NCBI GenBank assembly: GCA_016294105.1
Contig: JAEDCN010000021.1
Coordinates: 1-42,955, forward strand
From: Treponema sp.
GTDB lineage: Bacteria > Spirochaetota > Spirochaetia > Treponematales > Treponemataceae
DNA length: 42,955 nucleotides
Reading direction: 5' to 3'
The notes below the pieces were generated by a model. It searched no databases and was not told the DNA's origin. It worked only from the letters and a program-made list of their open reading frames with translations. Shown piece by piece: positions 1 to 8,794 of the stretch. Every line of letters starts with the position of its first letter. Positions within the stretch are counted from its first letter, which is position 1. The translations under genes were made by a program, and so were the position numbers.

Positions 1-30
1 ACCGATGCCCTGTCTCATTACACCGATTAA
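1..30 (+). CDS. C-terminal end of an upstream gene (partial)
   Basis: Frame 1 reads nine codons (TDALSHYTD) followed by TAA at 28-30, and a strong intrinsic terminator starts six bases later. This is what the tail of a gene entering from outside the window would look like. Nine residues are too few to assign a family. Confidence 0.35.
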   Translation, partial: TDALSHYTD

Positions 31-35
31 TTACC

Positions 36-70
36 AAAAAAGACTGGGAACTTTTTCCAGTCTTTTTTTT
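36..70 (+). terminator. Rho-independent terminator of the upstream gene
   Basis: A 12-base stem, AAAAAAGACTGG (36-47) with CCAGTCTTTTTT (57-68), encloses a 9-base loop and runs into a T tract ending at 70. It isolates the chemoreceptor gene from whatever lies to the left. Confidence 0.85.
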
Positions 71-211
71 GTAGCCACGGTTTCAAGCTCTTTAATAAAT
101 AAAAACTTTCTGTTATTATAACCCTAAAGTGTGTTTTTATCACCTTTTTTAACTCATTTATTTTCCATTTCATAGTGATATAAGTCGTTTTAAAAGGAGT
201 TTTCGTTCAAT

Positions 212-2038
212 ATGAAAAGAAATTACAAGCTACCACTTCCATCAGTCTTGAGTAATCATCTTGCCTATGTGTTACCCATAGTTTTTTTTCTTTTTCAGGT
301 TCTGCTTACTGGCACCCTTTCCTTGGGACAACTCAAGGCTTATTTATTGTCGCCCCTCTTTTTTCTTCAGGTAATCCTTGCAATAGCTATTCCTGCAGTT
401 TTTTCCAAGTATGCCATAAAAGTGATCAATCAATATGATGGTTCACCAGAAAGCTTAAAAAAAGCGAACAAGATGGTTTCTACCTTTTCCAACACCACCA
501 TCTACCTGCTTATTTTAATCAGTATTTTCCCCGCCTTCATTGCCATGACACTGGAGGGAGCGAGCCCCCTTGTTTTGCTTATGCAATCCTTAGGATCCTG
601 CTTTCTCATAGCATTAGGTCTGTGTACTTATTTTATCCGCACCTTTGAAATTTCACTGTGGGAGCTACCCTTTTCCAAGGAGGATGTCCTCATGTCTCTT
701 TCCATGAGACATACTTTGGTAGGAGGCTTTGTTTCCATTGGTTCTGCTTTGATAATTGTTTCTCCTTTGGTGAATTTCATTACTCCAGAAGGAATTGCCT
801 TTCAGTTTTCTAAGCTTATTCCCCTTATTCTTTGTAGCATTGCCTTTGGTATATTTGACCAATGGCTTTTTACCAGTGCAACAGTTACCCGTATTCAAGA
901 GATTTCCTATGCCATCAACCAAGTTTCATTGGGTAATTTTGACAAGGGCCATGTACAGGTTTTGTCCCGAGATGAATTTGGTCTTTTGGCAAACGACATC
1001 AACACCTTCATCACAAAAAACAGCGAGGTTATCAAAATGGTTTGCACTGGCGTGGATTCCTGTAGCGAATCCATGGACCTGCTAGCCGACAAAGCAGAAA
1101 TTTCCAACGGTGCAGTAGAAACAGTGCTGAATGCCATTTCACAGGTAGAAGGTGAAATGCAAAATCAAACCATTGGAATCCAGCAAACACAAAACTCCGT
1201 AGATAAAATCTCATCCCTTATTAACAATCAGAACGGAAACATTCAGTCTCTGGCTTCCAGCGTAACTCAAGCCTCAGCTGCCATTGAGCAGATGGTGGCA
1301 AATATCCTTTCCGTGTCTGAAATTCTTAAAAAGAACACCAAAACTGTTTTGCAGCTGGGAAATGCCGCCAACGAAGGACAAAAAACCGTAGAAACAGCGG
1401 TGGTATCTTCTCGCCAGATTTATCAGGAATCTGAGGGATTGATGGAAGCCAGCGAGATTATCAAGCACATTGCTGAACAAACCAATATGCTGGCTATGAA
1501 TGCCGCCATTGAAGCTGCCCACGCAGGAGATGCAGGAAAGGGCTTTGCCGTTGTTGCCGACGAAATTAGAAAGCTAGCAGAGGATTCCAGCTCCCAGAGC
1601 TTGACCATTACCAATCGACTAAAGGCACTGGGTCATACCATCAACATCGTTTCTGAAAACACCCAGCAAGTGGAGCAACATTTTACCACCATCTTTGATT
1701 TTGCCCAATCGGTACAAAACCAGGAAGAAGTGATTATGAGAGCCATGGAGGAGCAAACCTCTGGAAGCGACCAGGTACTGGAAGCCATGCGTGCAATTCA
1801 CAGCATAACCCAGCAGGTAAGCGACAGTTCCAGCTCCGTGCTTCAGGGAAGTAAGGAAATTGACCTTGAAATGCGTAAGCTGGTAGAAATTACTGACCAA
1901 ATCACCAGCTCTGTAAGCCGCATGGCAAATGGTGCCAGCGATGTAAACGGTGCATTGGACGTAACCAATTCTGAGTTGGCTCGCAATCATAGTGTTTTGA
2001 AAAATTTGGCAAACACCATGGCTCAATTCACTACCTAA
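212..2038 (+). CDS. Methyl-accepting chemotaxis protein
   Basis: This 608-residue protein is a membrane chemoreceptor that would signal through CheW/CheA to the flagellar motor. The N-terminal 220 residues hold about six hydrophobic segments (near 16-40, 44-66, 96-116, 120-143, 168-194 and 200-222) rather than the usual two flanking a periplasmic domain, so sensing is probably within or close to the membrane. A HAMP-like stretch follows (about 222-275), then a long coiled-coil signalling domain. The conserved hairpin tip lies at about 413-455 (IAEQTNMLAMNAAIEAAHAG, then GKGFAVVADEIRKLAE). The ATG is preceded by AAAAGGAG at 192-199. It is a single gene between a terminator and the pyrG promoter. 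The ligand cannot be read from sequence. Confidence 0.95.
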   Translation: MKRNYKLPLPSVLSNHLAYVLPIVFFLFQVLLTGTLSLGQLKAYLLSPLFFLQVILAIAIPAVFSKYAIKVINQYDGSPESLKKANKMVSTFSNTTIYLLILISIFPAFIAMTLEGASPLVLLMQSLGSCFLIALGLCTYFIRTFEISLWELPFSKEDVLMSLSMRHTLVGGFVSIGSALIIVSPLVNFITPEGIAFQFSKLIPLILCSIAFGIFDQWLFTSATVTRIQEISYAINQVSLGNFDKGHVQVLSRDEFGLLANDINTFITKNSEVIKMVCTGVDSCSESMDLLADKAEISNGAVETVLNAISQVEGEMQNQTIGIQQTQNSVDKISSLINNQNGNIQSLASSVTQASAAIEQMVANILSVSEILKKNTKTVLQLGNAANEGQKTVETAVVSSRQIYQESEGLMEASEIIKHIAEQTNMLAMNAAIEAAHAGDAGKGFAVVADEIRKLAEDSSSQSLTITNRLKALGHTINIVSENTQQVEQHFTTIFDFAQSVQNQEEVIMRAMEEQTSGSDQVLEAMRAIHSITQQVSDSSSSVLQGSKEIDLEMRKLVEITDQITSSVSRMANGASDVNGALDVTNSELARNHSVLKNLANTMAQFTT

Positions 2039-2044
2039 AAAATC

Positions 2045-2074
2045 TTGCGATTACAGGGCTTTTTCTGATATACT
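2045..2074 (+). promoter_or_regulatory. Sigma70-like promoter of pyrG
   Basis: TTGCGA (2045-2050) and TATACT (2069-2074) are separated by 18 bases. A GGAG motif stands just before the pyrG ATG at 2102. There is no obvious terminator after the chemoreceptor, so some read-through into pyrG is possible. Confidence 0.55.
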
Positions 2075-2101
2075 AACTCATACCTATATGCGGAGTGTCT
2101 C

Positions 2102-3712
2102 ATGACAAAATATATCTTTATTACAGGCGGTGTTGTTTCATCCTTAGGAAAGGGAATTGCAGCCGCCTCCCTGGGGCTCATTTTGAAAAGCCGTGGATTG
2201 AGTGTAGTTAACCAGAAATTCGACCCCTATCTCAACATTGATCCAGGCACCATGAATCCCTACCAGCATGGAGAGGTTTTTGTCACAGATGACGGTGCCG
2301 AGACCGACCTAGACTTGGGTCACTACGAGCGCTTTACCGACGTAAACCTGTCTCAAAGCAGCAATACCACCGCTGGACGCGTGTATCTTTCCATCTTGAA
2401 CAAGGAGCGGGAAGGTTGCTTTAACGGTGGAACAGTTCAGGTTATTCCCAATGTTACCGATGAAATCAGACGGCGGATGATGTTGGCTGCAGAGGAAACT
2501 GGAGCCGATGTTATCATCACAGAAATTGGTGGTACCGTGGGCGATATTGAATCCTTGCCCTTTATCGAAGCCATCCGTCAAATTAAATACGAGGTGGGAG
2601 TGGAAAATTGTGCCTACATCCACCTTACCCTTCTTCCCTACATGAAAAAGGCTCAGGAGCTGAAGTCAAAGCCCACCCAGCATTCCGTACAGGATTTACA
2701 GGGCTTGGGCATTCAGCCTGACATCATCATGCTCCGCAGTGAGATTCCCGTTGATGCAGGCACCAAGGAAAAGCTGGCCTTGTTCTGCAATGTTTCCACC
2801 GACTGCATTATCCAGAACTTGAACGCAAAATCCATTTATGAAGTACCTTTGATGATGGAACAGGAAGGACTGGGAACTGTTGTGTGCCGTGTCCTTGGCA
2901 TTGAAGATAAGCCCAGCCAGCTGCAGGATTGGACTGCCATGGTAGACAGATTCTATCATCCTGCAAAAACCATCCGTATTGCCTTGGTGGGAAAATACAT
3001 CGAGCTTCATGACGCCTACCTTTCTGTGGTGGAATCCTTGATTCACGGTGGAATTGCAGCCAACGTTGCGGTGGACATTGATTGGGTTGATGCAGAGGAA
3101 TGTACCAATCCAGAAACCACTGCCCAGCGACTGAAGGATGCCCAGGGAATCATTGTTCCTGGTGGATTCGGAGTCCGTGGCATTGAAGGAATGATTCAGG
3201 CCGCCCAGTACGCACGAACAAACAAGGTGCCTTATTTTGGAATCTGCCTTGGAATGCAGATTCAGGTTATTGAATTTGCCCGCAACGTGTTGGGTATGGC
3301 TGGTGCCAACTCCAGTGAAATGGACAAGGACACCGCTTATCCTGTTATTGACCTAATGAGTGACCAGAACGGAGTCATTTTGGGCGGAACCCTCCGTTTG
3401 GGTAAATATCAGTGTGCCCTGACAGAAGGAAGCTTGGCAGAAGCAGCCTACGGTAGCACCACCATTTGGGAGCGCCACCGTCACCGCTACGAGTTCAACA
3501 ACAAATATCGCTCAGACTTTGAAAAAAGCACCCTCCGTCTCACTGGAATCAACCCAGAGAGAGACTTGGTGGAAATTGTGGAACAGGAAGGTCATCCTTG
3601 GATGGTGGGTGCCCAGTTCCATCCCGAATTCAAGTCACGGCCCAACAGAGCCCATCCCTTGTTCCGGGAATTTATTGCCGCTGCAGTAGCTCATTCAAAC
3701 AACGCTCCATAA
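2102..3712 (+). CDS. pyrG: CTP synthase
   Basis: Makes CTP from UTP, ATP and glutamine in the cytoplasm. The 536-residue length is normal for the family. The N-terminal synthase domain opens with KYIFITGGVVSSLGKGI, the nucleotide-binding loop, and carries the acidic GGTVGDIES motif. The C-terminal class I glutamine amidotransferase domain starts near residue 290. It has the nucleophile Cys at about 382 (GICLGMQ) and the His-Glu pair in QFHPEF near 507-509. The GVRG(I/V)EG-type motif is also present. The start ATG follows a GGAGTG ribosome site. The gene directly precedes a decayed guaA, so two glutamine-dependent nucleotide amidotransferases once stood side by side. Confidence 0.98.
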   Translation: MTKYIFITGGVVSSLGKGIAAASLGLILKSRGLSVVNQKFDPYLNIDPGTMNPYQHGEVFVTDDGAETDLDLGHYERFTDVNLSQSSNTTAGRVYLSILNKEREGCFNGGTVQVIPNVTDEIRRRMMLAAEETGADVIITEIGGTVGDIESLPFIEAIRQIKYEVGVENCAYIHLTLLPYMKKAQELKSKPTQHSVQDLQGLGIQPDIIMLRSEIPVDAGTKEKLALFCNVSTDCIIQNLNAKSIYEVPLMMEQEGLGTVVCRVLGIEDKPSQLQDWTAMVDRFYHPAKTIRIALVGKYIELHDAYLSVVESLIHGGIAANVAVDIDWVDAEECTNPETTAQRLKDAQGIIVPGGFGVRGIEGMIQAAQYARTNKVPYFGICLGMQIQVIEFARNVLGMAGANSSEMDKDTAYPVIDLMSDQNGVILGGTLRLGKYQCALTEGSLAEAAYGSTTIWERHRHRYEFNNKYRSDFEKSTLRLTGINPERDLVEIVEQEGHPWMVGAQFHPEFKSRPNRAHPLFREFIAAAVAHSNNAP

Positions 3713-3732
3713 TCTTATAAAAAGGATTTTCT

Positions 3733-5000
3733 ATGGCATGGTAGAAGATTGTTGTTCTGAATTTTGATAGTCAGCACGCTCACAAGACAACAAAGGCCTT
3801 GCGATTGCTGGGGTATCATTCAGAGATCAAGCAGCCTTCTACCTCTGTGGAATCCTTGAAAGGGGCTGCAGGAATCATCTTTTCTGATGGCCCGACTTGG
3901 GCCTTGCCAAAACAAAAAACAACCTTAACGAAGAAATTCTTTCTTTGGAAATTCCCATTCTCGGCATTGGTTATGGTCATCAGCTGTTGGTGCATTTGTA
4001 CGGAGGTCTTGTAGGTAAGGCCCTTATCGGCGAATTTGGCCCAGCCCTGCTGAATCAAAATCTTGCCACCTACAGTCCTCTACTCCTTGATGTGGAAGAA
4101 ACTGCTTCGGTGGTCATGGCCCATCAGGATGAGGTACTGGAACTGCCCCAGGGCTTTGAAGTGGTGGCCTCCACCAAGGTATGCAAGTATGCGGCAGTTC
4201 AGGATTTGAACCAAGGTCGCTTTGGATTTCAGTGCAACATAGAGGCCAAGGAAACGGAATGTGGCACAGCAATTTTGGAAAATTTTGCTCGATTCTACGG
4301 TATGGAAAAGAATTGGGATCAAGATATTGTGCTGGAGTTGATGCTAGCAAAAATCCGCTTTACCGCAAGGACAAGAAGGTTCTCATTTTCCTTTCTGGCG
4401 ACGTGGACTCCACAGTGGCATTTACACTGCTGAACAAGTCCCTAGGGCAGAAACGAGTTCTGGGAATCCACATTGACAATGGCTTTTTGCGAAAAATGAA
4501 AGTAAGGCTATTGCCACCAGATACCGAGACGAGGTACGGGAGCTGGGACGGAAAATGGGCTTACAGGACGAAATGGCTCATCGTCACCCCTTTCCAGAGC
4601 CGGGCTTGGCAATCAACGTGTTGTGCAGTACTGGGGAGCTTCCTACCAAGAGCAAAGTCAGTTGTCCCAAACCCAGGTAAAGGTGCTGAATCTCATCAAC
4701 AAGGAAGGACTAGATCAAACAAGAGAAGCAGATGCCATCGTTTTGGAGGAGATCAAGCGTTTTGGCTGGTACGAGGAAATTTTCCAGCACCTGACCATGA
4801 ATCTTCCCTATGCTTTATGTCCTGACCATTGCAGCATTGTACTGCGCCCCGTGGATTCCGAGGACGTTATCACAGGAAAATTCTCCCACATGCACCATCA
4901 GGTTTTAGACGCCATCATGGAGCGACTGGTACAGCTGCCCTTTGTGGATGCTATCTACTACGATATTACCAATAAACCACCAGCAAAATTTTTCTGGGCA
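3733..5000 (+). pseudogene. guaA: Decayed GMP synthase (guaA pseudogene)
   Basis: All parts of a glutamine-hydrolysing GMP synthase can be found, but spread over different reading frames. The start ATG (3733, after AAAGGA) is followed by TAG at codon 4 (3742-3744), then KIVVLNFDSQ and the GIIFSDGP remnant. Frames shift near 3890-3935, 4320-4385, 4500-4520 and 4620-4690. The shift near 4500 goes with loss of roughly 90 residues of the PPase/synthase region. The amidotransferase nucleophile is gone (GIGYGHQ where GICYGMQ is expected), and so is the HPE motif (QCNIEAK). The PP-loop reads SGDVDST instead of SGGVDSS. Later landmarks remain: RHPFPEPGLAINVL, TREADAIV and YYDITNKPPAKF. The family's terminal stop is lost. 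Purine synthesis would need another guaA copy or salvage. Confidence 0.9.
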
Positions 5001-5011
5001 AAATTCTCTAA

Positions 5012-5040
5012 AAAATACCCACCGTTTTGGTGGGTATTTT
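5012..5040. terminator. Bidirectional terminator between guaA remnant and pdxY
   Basis: AAAATACCCACC (5012-5023) pairs perfectly with GGTGGGTATTTT (5029-5040) around a GTTTT loop. T-rich ends exist on both strands. It can therefore end transcription of the guaA remnant from the left and of the kinase gene from the right. Confidence 0.85.
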
Positions 5041-5056
5041 CACTTTAAATTTTAGA

Positions 5057-5896
5057 TTAAATGTGTTGAACCAGCCAAGGGAGGGCTTTTTCAAATTTCA
5101 CACCGTACCAGTGAGACTTGTCATCCAAGGTAGCCTTCATGGACTCAATTACAAAGTCGGCACCAAGGGCAGCGGCATCAATCAGGGACTTACCTCGGCA
5201 CAGGGCACCTGCAACGGTGGAGGCAAATACGTCTCCAGTTCCGTGCATTTGGGCATCCAGTCGCTTGCGGAAATAGTATTCCAGCTTGTTTCCGTCATAG
5301 CAGACACAGCCCAATTCTCTGGGATCGTAGCATACACCAGTCAACAGCACCTTCTTTGCGCCCAATCCCATGAGCCGCTCCAAAAGTCCCACGATGTAAA
5401 CCTCATCGTAATCCTCATTCTCGAAATTATCCCCAACATATTTTTCGTTCAGCAGGAAGGCTGCTTCTGTGAGGTTAGGCATAATCACGTCGGCACCCTT
5501 GCAAAGCTTTGCCATTTCAGCAGGGAAATCAGTGTCAAAGCCGGGATACAATTTGCCGTGGTCTGCCATTACAGGGTCCACAATCCGCAGGGCTCCAGGA
5601 TTGGCGGTTTCTTCCATAATCTTGAGAATCAGCGGAATCTGAGCCTTGCTTACATAGCCAGTGTAGAAGGCATCGAATTTCAAGCCCTCCTTGTTCCAGT
5701 GAGCAAGAATGGCATCCATGTCGTCGGTTAAGTCACGAAAGGTAAAGCCAGAAAAACCAGCGGTGTGGGTGGAAAGCACGGAACTGGGAAGCACCGCAGT
5801 TTCAATTCCACAGGCTGAAATAATGGGCAATGCCACAGTCAGAGAACACTGTCCCACGCAAGAAATGTCTTGAATTGTCAAAAGTCTTTTGTCCAT
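5057..5896 (-). CDS. pdxY: Pyridoxal/pyridoxamine kinase (PfkB/ribokinase family)
   Basis: Phosphorylates vitamin B6 vitamers in the salvage route to PLP. The protein has 279 residues from the ATG at 5896, which has GAGGAG upstream. A longer in-frame extension to 6010 has no ribosome site and no family similarity. Landmarks: the N-terminal IQDISCVGQCSLTVALPI, STHTAGFSG, YTGYVSKAQ, VDPVMADHGKLYPGF, PNLTEAAFLL, and the C-terminal anion-hole/catalytic segment MHGTGDVFASTVAGAL with the catalytic Asp. The gene is transcribed divergently from a MocR-type PLP-binding regulator at 6039, the usual arrangement when the regulator controls B6 salvage. That control is inferred from neighbourhood and known PdxR biology. 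Confidence 0.93.
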   Translation of the reverse strand: MDKRLLTIQDISCVGQCSLTVALPIISACGIETAVLPSSVLSTHTAGFSGFTFRDLTDDMDAILAHWNKEGLKFDAFYTGYVSKAQIPLILKIMEETANPGALRIVDPVMADHGKLYPGFDTDFPAEMAKLCKGADVIMPNLTEAAFLLNEKYVGDNFENEDYDEVYIVGLLERLMGLGAKKVLLTGVCYDPRELGCVCYDGNKLEYYFRKRLDAQMHGTGDVFASTVAGALCRGKSLIDAAALGADFVIESMKATLDDKSHWYGVKFEKALPWLVQHI

Positions 5897-5925
5897 TAAA
5901 TTACTCCTCACAGCAAGCTCCTTAA

Positions 5926-5995
5926 AAAATCTAGGTATAAGAAAAATCTCCCAACCAGAACTTGCAACGGACTTAGAATATACAAAATCTGGTAT
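5926..5995. promoter_or_regulatory. Direct repeats in the pdxY/mocR intergenic region, candidate PdxR-type operator
   Basis: AAAATCTAGGTAT (5926-5938) is nearly repeated as AAAATCTGGTAT (5984-5995), about 58 bases away. A third half copy, AAAATCT, lies at 5943-5949. MocR/PdxR regulators commonly bind direct repeats between themselves and their target. These repeats sit in the divergent spacer, so they are the best operator candidates. No binding evidence exists in sequence alone. Confidence 0.4.
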
Positions 5996-6026
5996 GCTGT
6001 ATATATTCATTTTTATGTAATTTCCA

Positions 6027-6032
6027 TATAAT
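6027..6032 (+). promoter_or_regulatory. -10 box immediately upstream of the mocR-like gene
   Basis: A perfect TATAAT (6027-6032) ends six bases before the ATG at 6039 and fifteen before the next in-frame ATG at 6048. No Shine-Dalgarno precedes either ATG and no good -35 is seen. The arrangement suggests a leaderless or near-leaderless transcript. Confidence 0.4.
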
Positions 6033-6038
6033 CAGATT

Positions 6039-7538
6039 ATGATTACCATGGATTTTTCCCAACGAGAAAATGAAAGTCTTACAGATTTTTTGTATCTCCA
6101 GCTAAAAAATAGGATTCTGGAAGGAAGTCTCCTACCAGACCAAAAGCTTCCTTCAAAACGGAGCCTTGCCTCCCACCTTGGAGTCAGCGTCATCACCGTG
6201 CAAAATGCCTATCAGCAGCTCATTGACGAGGGCTACGTGTATTCTGAAGAAAAACGTGGATACTTTGTGACTGAATTGGAAGCCTTCTCTTCTCCAGAAT
6301 CAGCAAAAAATCATCACACTGTCCATAATCCAGAAGAAAATCAGCAAAAATCAAATTTCATTGAAGGTATTTTTCAAAAACCAAATCCTATCACACAGCT
6401 ATCTCAAGACACAGCGGGAAAAAATAAAATCAATCTACAGGCGGCTTACATCCATCAGGAACTTTTTCCCTTTTCCCTGTGGGCAAGCCTCATGCGAAAG
6501 GTATTGCAGGAATCAAAGGAACGGATTCTTTCTCCCCTGCCTCCCCAGGGCTTACTGGAATTGCGTCAGGCCATTGCCTCCTACCTGGGAACCTTTCGGA
6601 ACATGCAGGTGCAGTCTGACCAAGTAGTAATTGGAGCTGGAACGGAATACCTGTATTCTCTGGCCCTCCAGCTTTTGGGAAGGAGCTTGCGGTACGGGGT
6701 GGAAAATCCCGGTTACCAAAAGCCAGCCCAAATTCTTTCTGCCATGGGAGTAAGCTGGCAGCCAGTAACCATGGACAGTGCAGGAATCTTGATTCACCAG
6801 CTGGAAGAAAAAGCCCTTGATGCGGTACTGGTTTCTCCCGCCCATCACTTTCCCACCGGCATCATCATGCCCATAAAGCGGAGACAGGAGCTTTTGGCTT
6901 GGGCACGGCAGGGCTCCCGCTTCATTTTGGAGGACGACTACGACAGCGAATTCCGCTTTACTGGCCGCCCTTTGGAAACACTTTTTTCTCTGGATGCTAC
7001 TAGCGACAGCCAAGGACAGGTTATCTATCTGAATACCTTTACTAAAACTCTCACTCCATCCTTGCGAATCAGCTATATGGTCTTGCCCTGGAATCTAGCA
7101 AAAAAATTCCATCAGCAGCTGGGATTTTATTCCTGCACCGTTTCCAGTATAGAACAGCTCACCCTTGCCCGCTTCATTCAAGAGGGGCATTACGAAAAGC
7201 ACCTTTCCCGCAGAAAAAACCACTATCGCAACATACGTGACACCTTGCTGCTTCAGCTAAGTCGCAGTCCCTTGGCGGAAAGCTTTACCATCAGTGGAAA
7301 GGATTCGGGCCTTCACTTTTTGCTGAAAATAAAAACGAACCTTACGGAAAAGCAGCTAAAACAGGCACTGGAAGCAGCGGGCATTCAAGTGGCCTTTTTG
7401 AGCCAGTATTTTCACCATCCAGACAAAATTCAGGAGGAGCTGACAAATACCTTGGTTATAAACTATTCCGCCCTTAAAAAGGAGCAGATTTCCCCGCTGG
7501 TGGCAGGCTTACATCAAGCCTTGGAAGGACGCACATAA
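6039..7538 (+). CDS. MocR/PdxR-family transcriptional regulator (GntR wHTH-aminotransferase fusion)
   Basis: A 499-residue cytoplasmic regulator. Residues about 10-78 form a GntR winged helix (LPSKRSLASHLGVSVITVQN, then a DEGYVYS wing). After a linker, residues about 130-490 are a fold-type I aminotransferase-like domain. The PLP contacts are visible: the DDYDSEFRF motif and the Schiff-base lysine in NTFTKTLTPSLRISYMVLP. In this family the domain senses PLP rather than catalysing transamination. Divergence from a B6 kinase supports a role in PLP homeostasis. The start is uncertain (6039 or 6048), because there is no ribosome site at either. Confidence 0.92.
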   Translation: MITMDFSQRENESLTDFLYLQLKNRILEGSLLPDQKLPSKRSLASHLGVSVITVQNAYQQLIDEGYVYSEEKRGYFVTELEAFSSPESAKNHHTVHNPEENQQKSNFIEGIFQKPNPITQLSQDTAGKNKINLQAAYIHQELFPFSLWASLMRKVLQESKERILSPLPPQGLLELRQAIASYLGTFRNMQVQSDQVVIGAGTEYLYSLALQLLGRSLRYGVENPGYQKPAQILSAMGVSWQPVTMDSAGILIHQLEEKALDAVLVSPAHHFPTGIIMPIKRRQELLAWARQGSRFILEDDYDSEFRFTGRPLETLFSLDATSDSQGQVIYLNTFTKTLTPSLRISYMVLPWNLAKKFHQQLGFYSCTVSSIEQLTLARFIQEGHYEKHLSRRKNHYRNIRDTLLLQLSRSPLAESFTISGKDSGLHFLLKIKTNLTEKQLKQALEAAGIQVAFLSQYFHHPDKIQEELTNTLVINYSALKKEQISPLVAGLHQALEGRT

Positions 7539-7553
7539 ACACAGCCTTCTCCC

Positions 7554-7582
7554 TTGAGAACAAGCGTTATCTTCTGTACAAT
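7554..7582 (+). promoter_or_regulatory. Sigma70-like promoter of the flavodoxin-fold gene
   Basis: TTGAGA (7554-7559) and TACAAT (7577-7582) have an ideal 17-base spacer. GGAGGA at 7590-7595 then serves the ATG at 7600. This gives the reductase its own promoter, independent of the mocR-like gene. Confidence 0.65.
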
Positions 7583-7599
7583 ACGAAGCGGAGGAAGAC

Positions 7600-8175
7600 A
7601 TGAATGTATGTATCTTACGGGGAAGTCCCCGAAAAAAAGGAAACACCAATGCCTTGATGGTGCCCTTTGTGGAAACACTGAAGGAAGCTGGTGCCACCTG
7701 CTTTGACTTTGACCTGAGCACCATGAAGCTGGAAGGTTGTGTAGCCTGCTGCTGCTGCCAGAAGGACCACCAGCAATTTAACTGCTCCCGAAAGGACGAT
7801 TTGCAGCAGATTTTTGACGCTATTATGAAAAGCGACCTAATTGTTTTAGCAACTCCCATCTACAGCTGGTTCTGCACCCCATCCATGAAAATTGCTCTGG
7901 ACCGCTTGGTATATGGCATGAACAAGATTTATAGCCCTAATCCCGGCCCTCGCCTGTGGGAAGGAAAATCCTTGGCAATGGTCATCAGCTGTGGATACAA
8001 GCCAGAAAAGGGAGCCGATCTTTTTGAAGAGGCAATGGTTCGCTACTGTAAGCATTCTCGACTCAACTACAAGGGGATGCTGGCAGAACGTCACCTGGGC
8101 TATCATGTGGAATTTATGGACGAAGAAAAAATTCAGCACGCACAGGATTTTGCCCGCAAGCTGCTATCTGAATAA
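7600..8175 (+). CDS. Flavodoxin-fold NAD(P)H-dependent oxidoreductase, iron-sulfur flavoprotein type
   Basis: A 191-residue FMN-binding reductase of the NADPH-dependent FMN reductase / iron-sulfur flavoprotein group. The FMN phosphate loop is at the N-terminus (ILRGSPRKKGNTNAL). The second flavin motif is ATPIYSWFCTPSMK near residue 86. A cysteine-rich patch at about 47-62 (GCVACCCCQK, then NCSRKDD) resembles the compact cysteine motif that holds a 4Fe-4S cluster in Isf-like proteins. Such proteins move electrons to quinones or oxygen species in anaerobes. The natural acceptor is unknown. Start ATG has a strong ribosome site. Confidence 0.85.
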   Translation: MNVCILRGSPRKKGNTNALMVPFVETLKEAGATCFDFDLSTMKLEGCVACCCCQKDHQQFNCSRKDDLQQIFDAIMKSDLIVLATPIYSWFCTPSMKIALDRLVYGMNKIYSPNPGPRLWEGKSLAMVISCGYKPEKGADLFEEAMVRYCKHSRLNYKGMLAERHLGYHVEFMDEEKIQHAQDFARKLLSE

Positions 8176-8215
8176 ACCACACTCACCGGCAAACCAGTGT
8201 AAAACCCTGTACCAG

Positions 8216-8243
8216 TTGTCATTTTCTCGTTTTGGGGTATAAT
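8216..8243 (+). promoter_or_regulatory. Strong sigma70-like promoter of the first bacteriohemerythrin
   Basis: TTGTCA (8216-8221) and a perfect TATAAT (8238-8243) are separated by 16 bases. The leader of about 35 bases carries GGAGGG at 8273-8278 before the ATG at 8285. Confidence 0.75.
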
Positions 8244-8284
8244 ATATACATAGTTTACGAAAAAATGACAACGGAGGGATACCC

Positions 8285-8707
8285 ATGGACAAGGTTGAGT
8301 GGAAAAATGTGTATCAGTTAGGTGTAGATGAAATTGACCTGCAGCACCACAAGTTGATTTCGATTATGAACAATTTCTACGATACCGCTGTTGGAGATCC
8401 CAAGGAATATCCTTTAAATGTGGGAAAAAGCCTTAAAAAGCTGACGGACTACACCTACGATCATTTTTCCTATGAAGAAGCCTTAATGGAAAAATATCGA
8501 TATCCCGATGTGGAAAAGCATAAGGCTCAGCACAAGATTTTTATAAGCCAGCTAAATTCAAAGATTCCCCACATTGCCAAAGGAAACCAAGCTGAAGGTC
8601 AGGAATTATACAATTTTCTGCTAGAATGGCTCCTTCATCACATTGCCCATATTGACTCATTGTGGGCAGAGCATGTGTTGGCAGTAGAGTCGGCAGGAAA
8701 GAAATAA
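8285..8707 (+). CDS. Bacteriohemerythrin
   Basis: A 140-residue single-domain oxygen-binding protein with a non-haem di-iron centre in a four-helix bundle. Ligand motifs appear in order: DLQHHKLI, HFSYEEALMEKYRYP, HKAQHKIF and WLLHHIAHIDSLW, covering the expected His/Glu/Asp set. Length and spacing are standard. It precedes a close paralogue and an exported methionine sulfoxide reductase on the other strand, which fits oxygen buffering or delivery in a microaerotolerant anaerobe. That role is inferred. Confidence 0.95.
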   Translation: MDKVEWKNVYQLGVDEIDLQHHKLISIMNNFYDTAVGDPKEYPLNVGKSLKKLTDYTYDHFSYEEALMEKYRYPDVEKHKAQHKIFISQLNSKIPHIAKGNQAEGQELYNFLLEWLLHHIAHIDSLWAEHVLAVESAGKK

Positions 8708-8794
8708 TTCTCTACTTTATATAATTTTATTTTTAGGAAATATCTTTTAAACTCAGAATTAAGATAGTATCTGAAAAATGTTTGGAGTGTACTT

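Noticed and set aside
3799..4825. Separate small genes within the guaA remnant
   Set aside because: Each open frame carries a consecutive block of one GMP synthase, so they are fragments of a single decayed gene.
5027..5731. A 234-codon plus-strand open frame behind the guaA remnant
   Set aside because: It is antisense to the pyridoxal kinase, whose motifs are clear, and starts inside the terminator.
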